64,000 nt of DNA from NCBI RefSeq assembly GCF_007483665.1, contig NZ_VIQO01000011.1:124001-188000 (forward strand), read 5' to 3'. Source of the DNA: Catellatospora sichuanensis. GTDB lineage: Bacteria; Actinomycetota; Actinomycetes; Mycobacteriales; Micromonosporaceae. The notes beneath the pieces are model-generated. The model was not told the origin of the DNA. It did no database searches and worked only from the letters and a program-made list of their open reading frames with translations. Both the position numbers and the translations under genes were made by a program. Of the stretch, positions 27,314 through 35,253 are shown one piece after another. Position 1 is the stretch's first letter. Every line of letters starts with the position of its first letter.

Positions 27314-28618
27314 TCAGGACGCGGTCGCGGCGATACTCCATACCCCCAGCCGGTTGCCGTCGTAAACACAGGCGACCCGCTGCCGCGTGTTGAAGCACCG
27401 CTGCACCGGCGGCAGCGTGCCCAGCAGCCGGACCTGCCCGTCCTCGATCCGGGCGAGCTGGACGCCGTCGGGCGTCCGCCGTACCAGCAGCGCCTCGCCG
27501 CTGCCGTCGAACGCGAGCTGGACCTCCCATCCCGTCAGGTCGAGCAGCGGGTGTCCGTCGTCCAGGTCGATCAGCCGGTCGGCGGGCGCGCCGAGCACCG
27601 CCGACCCGTCCGCACGGACCGTGATCGCGCCCTGCGCACTCGGTATCAGATGCACGTCGGGAGGGAGCCGGTAGCGCACCGTCAGGGTGTCCCGGTCGAG
27701 CACCGCCAGCGGTGTGCGCACGCCGCCGTCGTCTCCGACCTCGCACACGTAGTCGCCGCACGCGAACCGCAGCGGGGAAACGGGCGCGGCGATCACGCGC
27801 AGGGTCCGCGTGTCGTACCTGGTCTCCAGGTTCTCGCCGTTGGGCAGGCGGGCGGACAGCACCAGCATCCCGCCGTACACCGTCGCGAACTGCGGGGTGC
27901 CGGGCGGGAACGCGACCGCGCCGGTGCGCAGCGCACGGCCGCTGCCCAGGTCGTACACCGTGAACTCGCCGTGCAGCGAGACCGACCACGCCTCCAGCCT
28001 CGCCTCGTCGGCCGCGGCGAATGGCGTGCCCCGCAGGACCCACCGCACCCGGCCGGTGCTCAATTCGCGCACTGTCAGCCCCATCGGGGCCGGCGTGGCC
28101 TGCGACGTCTCGCCGTCCGGCACAGTGAAGTCCGTGCTTTCCAGCGCGTACGCGCCGACGACCCAGACGTCGTGTCGCGTGCTCCAGCGGACGGCTCCGG
28201 TTTCGAGCTCGACGGCCGCGACATACGTGCCGCCGTCCGCGAAGTCCTCGGTGACGACCAGCACGTCCGGCACCTGCGGGACGGCCACGATGCTGCGCTG
28301 GCGGCCCATGGCGTGCGGCAGCCGCCAGCGCAACGAGCCGTCGTCCATCTCGTACGCCGACAGCGCGTCGTCGCTGCGTACCACGAGCAGGTCACGTAGT
28401 GGATCGACGACGTCGACGCGCATCTCGCCGGCATCGCCGAGGGCCAGCACCGCGACCTGCGTGAGCATCGGCGTCACCGGTGCCGCGGCTCCGATCGCAC
28501 CGGTGAGCAGCAGCACGACGGCCAGCGCCACCGGCCTGAGATAGCGGGCCGGTGCGCGCGGCCCGGTCGCTGGATCCGGATCGGCCCGGTCCTCACCCAG
28601 CTCGATGATCTCAGGCAT
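27314..28618 (-). CDS. Membrane-anchored PQQ-repeat-like beta-propeller
   Basis: A 434-aa protein with one N-terminal helix (YLRPVALAVVLLLTGAIG) and an extracytoplasmic beta-propeller made of PQQ/BamB-like repeats (for example AYEMDDGSLRWRLPH and VELETGAVRWSTRHDV). No catalytic acid or calcium site was recognised, so an interaction or scaffold role is more likely than dehydrogenase activity. ATG 28618 follows GGGGAGG by 9 nt; the adjacent GTG is also possible. Nothing nearby indicates a partner. Confidence 0.75.
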   Translation of the reverse strand: MPEIIELGEDRADPDPATGPRAPARYLRPVALAVVLLLTGAIGAAAPVTPMLTQVAVLALGDAGEMRVDVVDPLRDLLVVRSDDALSAYEMDDGSLRWRLPHAMGRQRSIVAVPQVPDVLVVTEDFADGGTYVAAVELETGAVRWSTRHDVWVVGAYALESTDFTVPDGETSQATPAPMGLTVRELSTGRVRWVLRGTPFAAADEARLEAWSVSLHGEFTVYDLGSGRALRTGAVAFPPGTPQFATVYGGMLVLSARLPNGENLETRYDTRTLRVIAAPVSPLRFACGDYVCEVGDDGGVRTPLAVLDRDTLTVRYRLPPDVHLIPSAQGAITVRADGSAVLGAPADRLIDLDDGHPLLDLTGWEVQLAFDGSGEALLVRRTPDGVQLARIEDGQVRLLGTLPPVQRCFNTRQRVACVYDGNRLGVWSIAATAS

Positions 28619-28767
28619 CACCCGCAGCCTCCCCGCCGAGACGTGAACAGTCACCACCGCACAAGTGAGCGCAGACTAGTCCAGCAGGTTCCCGGCGGGC
28701 ATGTTCCTGACTCCCGACAGCGCATCGCAGGGTCCGCGTGCCGGCGCGGACGTCGGTGCAGGGCCGC

Positions 28768-29958
28768 TCAACCTGCCGATTCAGGCGTCAGGCGGACATG
28801 CTGTGTCTCGAAGCAGGGGTCCCGCCGCCGCTGAGCCAGCGCGGCCCGGTATGCCTGCACGTACCCGGCCGCCATCCGCTGGGCGCTGAAGCTGCGCACG
28901 ACATGCTCACGGCACTGCACCGGATCCAGTCTTGCGGCAGCGTGCAGCGCCGCAGGCAGCTCGCTCTGCTGACGGCAGACCAATCCTGTGACGCCGTGCC
29001 GTACGACCTCGGGCACCGCTCCGGCGCGCAGCGCCACCACGGGCGTGCCGCATACCATCGCTTCGATCATCACCATGCCGAAAGGTTCCTCCCACTGCAC
29101 GGGGAACAGCAGGCACCGGGCGTTTGCCAGCAGCTCACGCTTGAGTGTCGCGTCGGCGACGCCGATCATCCGGTCGTCCGGCACGAGCAGCGGCTCGACC
29201 TGCTCGGCGTAGTACTTCTGCTCGGCCGGTTCGGCGCACTTGCCGGCCAGGATCAGCGGCAGCCCGGCCGCGTGCGCGGCGAGCACGGCGGTGTGCGCGC
29301 CCTTGTCGGCGTTGAACCGGCCCAGGAACAGCGCGTAGTCCTTCTTCTCCCGCTGGAACGGCCAGTCGGCCGGACGCAGCCCGTTGTGGACGGTGCCGAT
29401 CCAGTTCAGTTCCGGAGCCAGTGAGCGCTGCCGGGCACTGATCGCCACCAGGGAAATGTCGCGGCCCAGGGTCTGGTAGTAGCCGCGCAGCTCCGAGTCG
29501 ACCGGCCCGTGCACGGTGGCGACCGTGGGCAGGCCCATCGCGTCGTACGCGGGGGCGTTGAGCGGCCCGGCGAACGTGTGGTCGTGCACGATGTCGACCT
29601 CGCCCGCTTCGACCAGCTTCTGCACCACCCGCCGGGTCAAGGTCGCGTAGATGATCTCCGGTCCCGGCTCGCCCAGCCGTTCCGGCACGGCCCGCTCCCA
29701 CACCTGCCAGAACCGCGCCTCGGTGCCGTCGCGGCCGGCACCGACAACGGTCACCTGGTGGCCGAGTTCGACCAGGGCATTGGACAGGTCGGCGAGGACC
29801 GCCTCGATGCCGCCGTACGCCGTCGGCGGCACGTCGAAGTACGGCGGGGCGATCATCGCGATCTTGAGTGGGGCCGTGTTGTCGGCGGGTGGGTCGCACC
29901 GCACCCTCAGAAGTGATCCGGGCGCATCGTCTCCGCCCTTCACCAGCATGTTCGTCAC
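28768..29958 (-). CDS. GT4-family glycosyltransferase
   Basis: A 396-aa GT-B fold transferase of family 4. The acceptor-side N terminus has PPTAYGGIEAVLADLSNALVE, and the donor side has the retaining E-x7-E motif EEPFGMVMIE followed by AMVCGTPVVALRAGAVPEVV, which binds the nucleotide-sugar. No signal or membrane helix. The acceptor is unknown and the neighbours do not indicate one. ATG 29949 is an alternative start. Confidence 0.88.
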   Translation of the reverse strand: MTNMLVKGGDDAPGSLLRVRCDPPADNTAPLKIAMIAPPYFDVPPTAYGGIEAVLADLSNALVELGHQVTVVGAGRDGTEARFWQVWERAVPERLGEPGPEIIYATLTRRVVQKLVEAGEVDIVHDHTFAGPLNAPAYDAMGLPTVATVHGPVDSELRGYYQTLGRDISLVAISARQRSLAPELNWIGTVHNGLRPADWPFQREKKDYALFLGRFNADKGAHTAVLAAHAAGLPLILAGKCAEPAEQKYYAEQVEPLLVPDDRMIGVADATLKRELLANARCLLFPVQWEEPFGMVMIEAMVCGTPVVALRAGAVPEVVRHGVTGLVCRQQSELPAALHAAARLDPVQCREHVVRSFSAQRMAAGYVQAYRAALAQRRRDPCFETQHVRLTPESAG

Positions 29959-30009
29959 GGCGAAGCCAGTATCCGCGACCCGGGCAGATCATGCCGATGT
30001 GCCGAAGGA

Positions 30010-30180
30010 TCACCCGCTAGTGGTAGTTCTGCGCTGCGTCTGCTGTTCGGCAGGCTGCGCTGACCGCGGGTCGGCCCGGCACCCGGCGGCGAAGGCCGGC
30101 GCGGCGCCGCCGAGCACGGACAGTCCCGTGGCCACCAGGACCAGCGCGGCCGTTGCGGCCGCCGGTCGAGCACGACTTCC
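30010..30180 (-). pseudogene. Possible remnant: signal-peptide-like sequence without a start
   Basis: The 301-nt gap between GT4 and the monooxygenase gene holds an open frame reading RARPAAATAALVLVATGLSV then LGGAAPAFAAGC, a good signal peptide with an AFA cleavage site, followed by only ~25 low-complexity residues to the stop at 30010. No ATG, GTG or TTG is in frame between the end of the monooxygenase gene and this segment. It could be a decapitated, truncated secreted-protein gene or chance. Otherwise nothing is seen in the gap. Confidence 0.25.
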
Positions 30181-30259
30181 GGCCGCTCGCCCAGCCCGGA
30201 GTGCCCGGAGGTGGGACTTCCCGCCCGCGTGCGGTGGGCGGATGTTCGGCGGGCTGCCG

Positions 30260-31381
30260 TCAGGATTCGTCGTTGAGCACGCTGCTGACGCCCCGGAGCT
30301 GCGCCGCGTATGCCGAGGCGATGACGCCGGACGGGATGAGCCTGGTGAGCGCACGTACCGGCGCGGGAACGGGTTTGTTGGTCCGTTCGCTCACCGCTCG
30401 GCGGGAGACCTTGCGCACTCGCGGCGCCCGCAGACTCTCGTAGCGCCGCAGCGCGTCCGGAACCGACGCCGGAGCCGCGCGCAGCACCCGGCTGAGCACC
30501 CACGCGTCTTCGAGCGCCTGGTTGGCGCCCTGCGCCTGGGTGGGCGGGAAGGCATGCGCGGCGTCGCCGAGCAGCGTCACGCCGCCGTGTCCCCACTGAT
30601 CCGGAATGTGGTGCGTCACGTGCCGGAACGCCTCCAGGTCCGCGTCGCGGATCTGCTCCAGCAGCGCGGAGACGAGCGGGCCGTATCCGGTGAACCGCTC
30701 GGCGAGCGCGGCCGCGGGTGAGCCCGTCAGCGGCGTCGGCACGTCGAACCACCATTGGAGTAGCCCGTCGCCGGAGGGCAGCATGCCGACGAGGCCGGAC
30801 GGCCCCACGACGCAGACTCCTGTCGTGCCCCCGGCCAGCTCGGGAAGCACGACGGTCAGGCCCTGCCAGGTGGTCCATTCGTTCTCGGTGGCGGGCGCGG
30901 GGTCGAGGACCGCGCGGCGTACGGCGGAACGGTGGCCGTCCGCGCCGACCACGACGTCGGCCTCGTGGCGCTCGCCGGTGGCGTCGATCGCGGTCACCGC
31001 GTCCGGGCGGACCTCGACGTCGACGATCTGCCGGGAGAACTCGACCTCCACGCCCCGGGCGAGGTGCTCGACGAGCCGGGATCGGGGCGTGCTCACGACC
31101 GGGAAGCCGATGCGGCGCGCGACCGCGGCCAGGTCGGCGGTGACCATCGTCGACCCGTCGGCGGTGTCGAACCGCAGGACGTGGAGCTTCCCGCCGAAGC
31201 CCTCGAGTGGTGCGCCGAGCCCGGCGAGCGCGGCGGCGCCGTTGCTGAAGATCGTGACGGCTGCGCCGCCGGTGCGCAGGGACGGGGCCGCCTCCAGCAC
31301 ACGTACCCGGTGGCCTGAGCCGATCAGGCCGCGGGCCAGGGCCAGGCCGCCGATGCCGCCACCGGCGATCAAGATCTCCAC
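30260..31381 (-). CDS. FAD-dependent aromatic-type monooxygenase
   Basis: A 373-aa class A flavoprotein monooxygenase. The start VEILIAGGGIGGLALARGL gives the GxGxxG dinucleotide fold, VVVGADGHRSAVRR the DG motif, and LLGDAAHAFPPTQAQGANQA the GD motif. Substrates of such enzymes are typically phenols or polyketides; none can be assigned. GTG 31381 is chosen because GGAGG sits 6 nt upstream; ATG 31399 would place the ribosome site inside the gene. It is divergent from a TetR gene, which probably represses it. Confidence 0.88.
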   Translation of the reverse strand: MEILIAGGGIGGLALARGLIGSGHRVRVLEAAPSLRTGGAAVTIFSNGAAALAGLGAPLEGFGGKLHVLRFDTADGSTMVTADLAAVARRIGFPVVSTPRSRLVEHLARGVEVEFSRQIVDVEVRPDAVTAIDATGERHEADVVVGADGHRSAVRRAVLDPAPATENEWTTWQGLTVVLPELAGGTTGVCVVGPSGLVGMLPSGDGLLQWWFDVPTPLTGSPAAALAERFTGYGPLVSALLEQIRDADLEAFRHVTHHIPDQWGHGGVTLLGDAAHAFPPTQAQGANQALEDAWVLSRVLRAAPASVPDALRRYESLRAPRVRKVSRRAVSERTNKPVPAPVRALTRLIPSGVIASAYAAQLRGVSSVLNDES

Positions 31382-31412
31382 GAAAGTCCTCCGAAACACC
31401 GTTCACTACGAT

Positions 31413-31424
31413 CGTTGTACAACG
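31413..31424. promoter_or_regulatory. TetR-type operator between monooxygenase and tetR genes
   Basis: CGTTGTACAACG is a perfect 12-bp palindrome in the 65-bp divergent region, 22 nt before the TetR start and 31 nt before the monooxygenase start. Position and symmetry fit autorepression with joint control of both genes (inference). Confidence 0.6.
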
Positions 31425-31434
31425 CATGGTGCCA

Positions 31435-31440
31435 TATGAT
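31435..31440 (+). promoter_or_regulatory. -10 box of the tetR gene (leaderless)
   Basis: TATGAT, close to consensus, ends 6 nt before GTG 31447, so the first transcribed base would be the start codon. The palindrome at 31413-31424 lies in the spacer to any -35 region. Confidence 0.5.
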
Positions 31441-31446
31441 GGCCGG

Positions 31447-32088
31447 GTGCCACCACCCAACGAACAGCGGCGGGCGCAACTCGGGGACGCCGCCATCGAG
31501 CTGCTCGTCGAGTCCGGAGTCCACGGGGTCACCCACCGGGCCGTCGACCACAGGGCCGGGCTGCCGGCCGGCACCGCGTCGAACTACTTCCGCTCCCGCG
31601 AAGCCCTGCTCGTGGCGACGGCCCGGCGCGTGATCGAGCAGCACCAGGCCGACATGGCGCAGGCGGCGCAGGGCCCGACCGCGCCCGGCCCCGACGGCCG
31701 CGCCGGTGACCCTGACGGCCGCACGCTCGCGATCGAGCTCATCGCCGGTTCCCTCCTGCTCGCGGCGGGCCTGCACCGCAAGAGGTATCTCGCGATCTTC
31801 GAGCTGCGCCTGGAGAGCCTGCGCCGCCCCTCGCTGGCGGCGGCGATGGACGACCTGATGGCCGCGATGGCCGCGTTCACCGGCGACCACCACGCCGAGG
31901 TGGGCCTGTCGATCCCGCCGGCCGCGATCCCGGCGATGCTCGTGATGTACGGCGGAGCGCTGTTCGCACTGGTGACCGGCCCGGTCGAGCTGGTGACGCC
32001 GGAGGCGGTCCGGCCGCTCGCCGTCGCCATCGTCGAAGGGGGTCTCGCCTCGGGAGGCGACGCCGGGAGGGACGTTTCGGCTCGCTGA
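31447..32088 (+). CDS. TetR-family repressor
   Basis: A 213-aa TetR regulator with an N-terminal helix-turn-helix (GVTHRAVDHRAGLPAGTASN followed by YFRSREAL) and a helical ligand domain. GTG 31447 is chosen because a TATGAT box lies 6 nt upstream; ATG 31426 would start inside the likely promoter. Divergent from a flavin monooxygenase, it probably senses that enzyme's substrate. The C-terminal part shows no known ligand signature. Confidence 0.85.
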   Translation: MPPPNEQRRAQLGDAAIELLVESGVHGVTHRAVDHRAGLPAGTASNYFRSREALLVATARRVIEQHQADMAQAAQGPTAPGPDGRAGDPDGRTLAIELIAGSLLLAAGLHRKRYLAIFELRLESLRRPSLAAAMDDLMAAMAAFTGDHHAEVGLSIPPAAIPAMLVMYGGALFALVTGPVELVTPEAVRPLAVAIVEGGLASGGDAGRDVSAR

Positions 32089-32153
32089 GGCCGGCGTCCC
32101 GGCATTTCGCCGGGCAAGTGCGAAATATCGCCCGCCCGGTGAGGATCGGTTTC

Positions 32154-32159
32154 TAACCT
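32154..32159 (+). promoter_or_regulatory. -10 box of the corA-like gene (leaderless)
   Basis: TAACCT ends 6 nt before ATG 32166, again placing the transcript start on the start codon. GAAG in between is only a weak ribosome site. Confidence 0.4.
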
Positions 32160-32165
32160 TGAAGA

Positions 32166-33170
32166 ATGGAACCGTCCTCGGCCGGGTCGAGCCGTCGGTT
32201 CCGGACGCGGCTGTATCGCGGCGGCGCGTGCGTATTGCAGGATTTCGCGCCCGCCGAGATCCCCGAGCACCTGGCGGATCCGGCCTCGGTGGTGTGGCTG
32301 GACCTCTGCCGGCCGACCTTCGCCGATTTCGCCATGCTCGAACCGGAGTTCGGGTTGCACGAGCTGGCCGTTGCGGACTGCCTGCAAGGGCCGCAGCGCT
32401 CGAAGCTCGACCGCTACGCCACCCATCTGCTGCTCAGCGCGTATGCGGTGGAGCTCGGCACCGGGCCCACCTCGCTGATCTTCACCGAGGTGACGGTGTT
32501 CATCACCGAGCGCGCCCTGATCACGGTGCGGCGGGATGAGGGCTTCGACATGGCCCAGGTCGTGGCCCGCTGGGACGCCGCTGCCGATCTCGCCCCGCAC
32601 GGCGTCGCGTTTCTGCTCTACGGGCTGCTCGACCACATGGTCGACGGCCACCTGTCGGCGGTCCACCGGCTCGACGAAGACATCGAGGGACTCGAGAAGC
32701 TGCTGTTCGACGAACACAGGTCCCAGATCCAGGAGGTCCAGCGCCGACTGTTCCAGCTGCGGCGGAACCTGGTCGAACTCCGGCGGGTGGTGCTGCCGAT
32801 GCAGGACATCCTCAGTTCACTGCTGCACCACCGGCTGCACGTCGTCGACCAGACGATGGAGCCGTACTTCCAGAACGTCTACGACCACGTCATGCGGGCC
32901 GACGAGTGGAGCGCATCGCTGCGGGATCTCGCCTCGACGACCGTGGAGAGCAACCTCATCATGCAGGCCAACCGCATCAACATGGTCATGAAGCGGGTGA
33001 CCAGCTGGGCGGCGATCATCGCGGTGCCTACCGCGATCACCGGCTTCTACGGCCAGAACGTGCCCTATCCGGGCTTCGGCACCCGCCTCGGCGTCGTGGT
33101 GTCCACCGCGCTCATCGCGATTCTGTCGGTTCTGCTCTACACCCTGTTCAAGCGCAAGGACTGGCTCTGA
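32166..33170 (+). CDS. corA: CorA-like divalent metal transporter (GQN variant)
   Basis: A 334-aa member of the CorA/2-TM-GxN family: a cytoplasmic N-terminal funnel of alpha/beta fold, long helices (VHRLDEDIEGLEKLLFDE, QRRLFQLRRNLVELRRVVLP) and two C-terminal membrane helices. The pore signature between them is usually GMN; here it is GQN (296-298, in FYGQNVPYPGF). That change occurs in some actinobacterial homologues (recollection) but means Mg2+ specificity is not certain. The end LFKRKDWL is typical. It is flanked on the right by a GC-rich terminator region. Confidence 0.85.
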   Translation: MEPSSAGSSRRFRTRLYRGGACVLQDFAPAEIPEHLADPASVVWLDLCRPTFADFAMLEPEFGLHELAVADCLQGPQRSKLDRYATHLLLSAYAVELGTGPTSLIFTEVTVFITERALITVRRDEGFDMAQVVARWDAAADLAPHGVAFLLYGLLDHMVDGHLSAVHRLDEDIEGLEKLLFDEHRSQIQEVQRRLFQLRRNLVELRRVVLPMQDILSSLLHHRLHVVDQTMEPYFQNVYDHVMRADEWSASLRDLASTTVESNLIMQANRINMVMKRVTSWAAIIAVPTAITGFYGQNVPYPGFGTRLGVVVSTALIAILSVLLYTLFKRKDWL

Positions 33171-33236
33171 CCGCAGCACCCGGGCGGAGCGGGGACGACG
33201 TGGCCCGGCCGCGGCGGGCGCCGGGTCCGGGGGGCG

Positions 33237-33257
33237 CCGCGGGCGGGCCGCCCGCGG
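33237..33257. terminator. GC-rich hairpin between corA-like and GH5 genes
   Basis: CCGCGGGCGG / CCGCCCGCGG arms around a single central base, embedded in an almost pure G+C stretch (33181-33299) that also has GGGGCCCC inverted repeats. It lies between convergent genes and probably ends both transcripts. Confidence 0.5.
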
Positions 33258-33299
33258 GGGCCCCCGTACCGGGGCCCCGCCGCGGCCGGCCCTCCCCCG

Positions 33300-35174
33300 T
33301 CAGCCCGTGGGGAAGTTGTCCGCGGTCCGTATGCGCTCGCGCACCCAGACCCCGGCGGGCTTGAGCCTGCCGGTGCCGGCGTACGGGCCGGTCCCGCAGG
33401 TCCCCGTGGTGAATACGGCTCCGGTGCGGAAGTCGTCGCTGAAGTTCCAGTTCGTCCAGCTGATCTTCTTGGCGGCCATCAGGTCGAGGTATGCCTGCGC
33501 CTGGGTGAAGTTGTTCGGGCCGTCACCGGAGGCCTCCTGGGTGCCGAACTCGGTGACGAACATCGGGATCTGGTCCGCCGCCCGGGACAGGGCGTTGAGG
33601 TAGCTGCTGCCGTGGGAGGCGGCATAGAAATGGAAGGTGTACATGATGTTGGTCGCGTTCACCTTGTTGTTGATCACTTCGGTCTCGCTCGCGCCGTCGG
33701 ACAGGCCCAATGACGACCAGGCACGGGTGCCGACCAGCACGACGGCGTCGGGGTCCTGGGCGCGGATGGTCGGGATGATCTGCTCGGCGTAGCTCTTGAT
33801 CGCGGCCCAGCCGACGCCGTTGGGCTCGTTGGCGACCTCGTACAGGATGTTGGTCTTGGCGGCGTGCCGCTGGGCGATCGCGGTGAAGAAGGTGCGGGCC
33901 CGGGTGAGGTTGTAGTTCGGGTCGCCCGGGGTGAGCATGTGCCAATCCACGATGACGTACATGCCGCGTGCGGTGGCCTGCTCGATGTAGCCGTGCACCC
34001 GGTCGGTGAACAGCTGCGGATTGGTCTCGTAGCCGCCCTCCTGGATGTACATCGACACCCGCAGCACGTCGGCGTTCCAGTCGGTGGCCAGCGCGTTGAG
34101 CGAGGCGTCGTTCACGCACTGCGGATACCACTGAATGCCGTGCGTCGACATGCCGCGCAGCTGGATCGGCTGGTTGTACCGGTTGCACAGCTTCACGCCG
34201 CAGACCCGCAACTGCCCGTTGACGGCGACCGGCGTCGTGCCGGTGGGCGGGCTCGGCGAGGCCGACGGGCTGGGCGGCACGGACGGGCCGGTGCCGTACA
34301 CGTCGAACTCCCACAGCGAGTAGCCCCACTCGGTGGCCCGGGCCGTGCCGTACACCCGAACGTAGCGGCCGTCGGCGTTCAGGCCGGAGATCGCGTCGGT
34401 GCCGCCGTTGCCGGTGGTCGTGCTGTAGACGCTGGTCCAGGCCGTGCCGTCGGCCGAGACCTCGATCCGGTACGCCGTCGCGTAGGCCGCCTCCCAGTTC
34501 AGGTCGACCCGGGTGATCGCCGACGGCGCACCCAGGTCGACGCGCAGCCATTGCGGGTCGACGCCGGCCGCGCTGGCCCACCGGGTCGTGGTGCTGCCGT
34601 CGACCGCATTGGCCGCCGGCAACGTCGCGTCCTCGGTCGATGAAGCGCTCACCGGCTTGCCGCGCGACAACAGCGTCTCGGTCGGCGCGGCATTCACCTC
34701 CACGTCCAGGTAGTCCAGGTTGGCGGTGCCCTGGGCGGTGGTGGCGGCCACGCGGACGGTGTTGGCACCTGCCGCGAGCAGCGTGCTGACGGTCTTGCCG
34801 GTCCAGGTGGTCCATCCGGCGGTCGCGTTGAAGGCGCTGGCGGCGGCCACGACGGTGCCGTTGACGATGATGTCGGCGGGGCGGTTGGCGCCGCTGCCGT
34901 TGGCGTACCGGATGGTCAGGGTGGCGTTGCCGGCGCTGGGCACGGTCACCGACCACTGCACGGCCGAGCCGGTCACGTTGTCGGTGTTGACGAAACCGGT
35001 GCCGGAGAACCCGGCGTGGTTGGACTCGGCGACCCCCTGCGAGATGGTCGCCGACTCGGCCTCGTACCGGGTGGGCGCGGCCCAGGCCGGGATGGTCGCG
35101 CCGACGGCGAGCACGATGAGCGCCACCAGCGACGCGACGACGGCCGCGCGCCACGGCCTGCTGAGGATGTTCAT
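33300..35174 (-). CDS. Secreted GH5 endoglucanase with CBM35- and CBM32-like domains
   Basis: A 624-aa exported cellulase-type enzyme. Order: signal peptide (cleavage near AWAAPT), CBM35-like domain (TRYEAESATISQGVAESNHA, ~33-160), F5/8-type C domain (CBM32-like, ~170-295), a Pro/Ser linker, and a GH5 catalytic domain (~320-620). GH5 hallmarks are STHGIQWYPQ, the acid/base Glu in YEVANEPNG and the nucleophile Glu in MFVTEFGTQ, resembling subfamily 2 endoglucanases. A strong AAGGAGA ribosome site precedes ATG 35174. It lies 79 nt after the PQQ sugar dehydrogenase on the same strand, with a hairpin between. Confidence 0.92.
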   Translation of the reverse strand: MNILSRPWRAAVVASLVALIVLAVGATIPAWAAPTRYEAESATISQGVAESNHAGFSGTGFVNTDNVTGSAVQWSVTVPSAGNATLTIRYANGSGANRPADIIVNGTVVAAASAFNATAGWTTWTGKTVSTLLAAGANTVRVAATTAQGTANLDYLDVEVNAAPTETLLSRGKPVSASSTEDATLPAANAVDGSTTTRWASAAGVDPQWLRVDLGAPSAITRVDLNWEAAYATAYRIEVSADGTAWTSVYSTTTGNGGTDAISGLNADGRYVRVYGTARATEWGYSLWEFDVYGTGPSVPPSPSASPSPPTGTTPVAVNGQLRVCGVKLCNRYNQPIQLRGMSTHGIQWYPQCVNDASLNALATDWNADVLRVSMYIQEGGYETNPQLFTDRVHGYIEQATARGMYVIVDWHMLTPGDPNYNLTRARTFFTAIAQRHAAKTNILYEVANEPNGVGWAAIKSYAEQIIPTIRAQDPDAVVLVGTRAWSSLGLSDGASETEVINNKVNATNIMYTFHFYAASHGSSYLNALSRAADQIPMFVTEFGTQEASGDGPNNFTQAQAYLDLMAAKKISWTNWNFSDDFRTGAVFTTGTCGTGPYAGTGRLKPAGVWVRERIRTADNFPTG

Positions 35175-35217
35175 GCACGGTCTCCTTGTTGCAGTTCGTC
35201 GGGAAGCGTCCGGAGCA

Positions 35218-35248
35218 GCGGGCCCGGGGCAGGACGCCCCGGACCCGC
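35218..35248 (-). terminator. Hairpin between sugar dehydrogenase and GH5 genes
   Basis: GCGGGCCCGGGGC pairs with GCCCCGGACCCGC (13 bp with one G-U) around AGGAC. It lies just past the dehydrogenase stop and 44 nt before the GH5 start, so it could terminate or only attenuate read-through. Confidence 0.6.
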
Positions 35249-35253
35249 ACCGG

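Noticed and set aside
27314-28618. PQQ-dependent dehydrogenase
   Set aside because: Only BamB/PQQ-type propeller repeats are seen; catalytic and PQQ/calcium ligands were not recognised.
33181-33299. Hidden short gene in the GC-rich gap after the corA-like gene
   Set aside because: Almost pure G/C with nested inverted repeats; no start with ribosome site. Better read as a terminator region.
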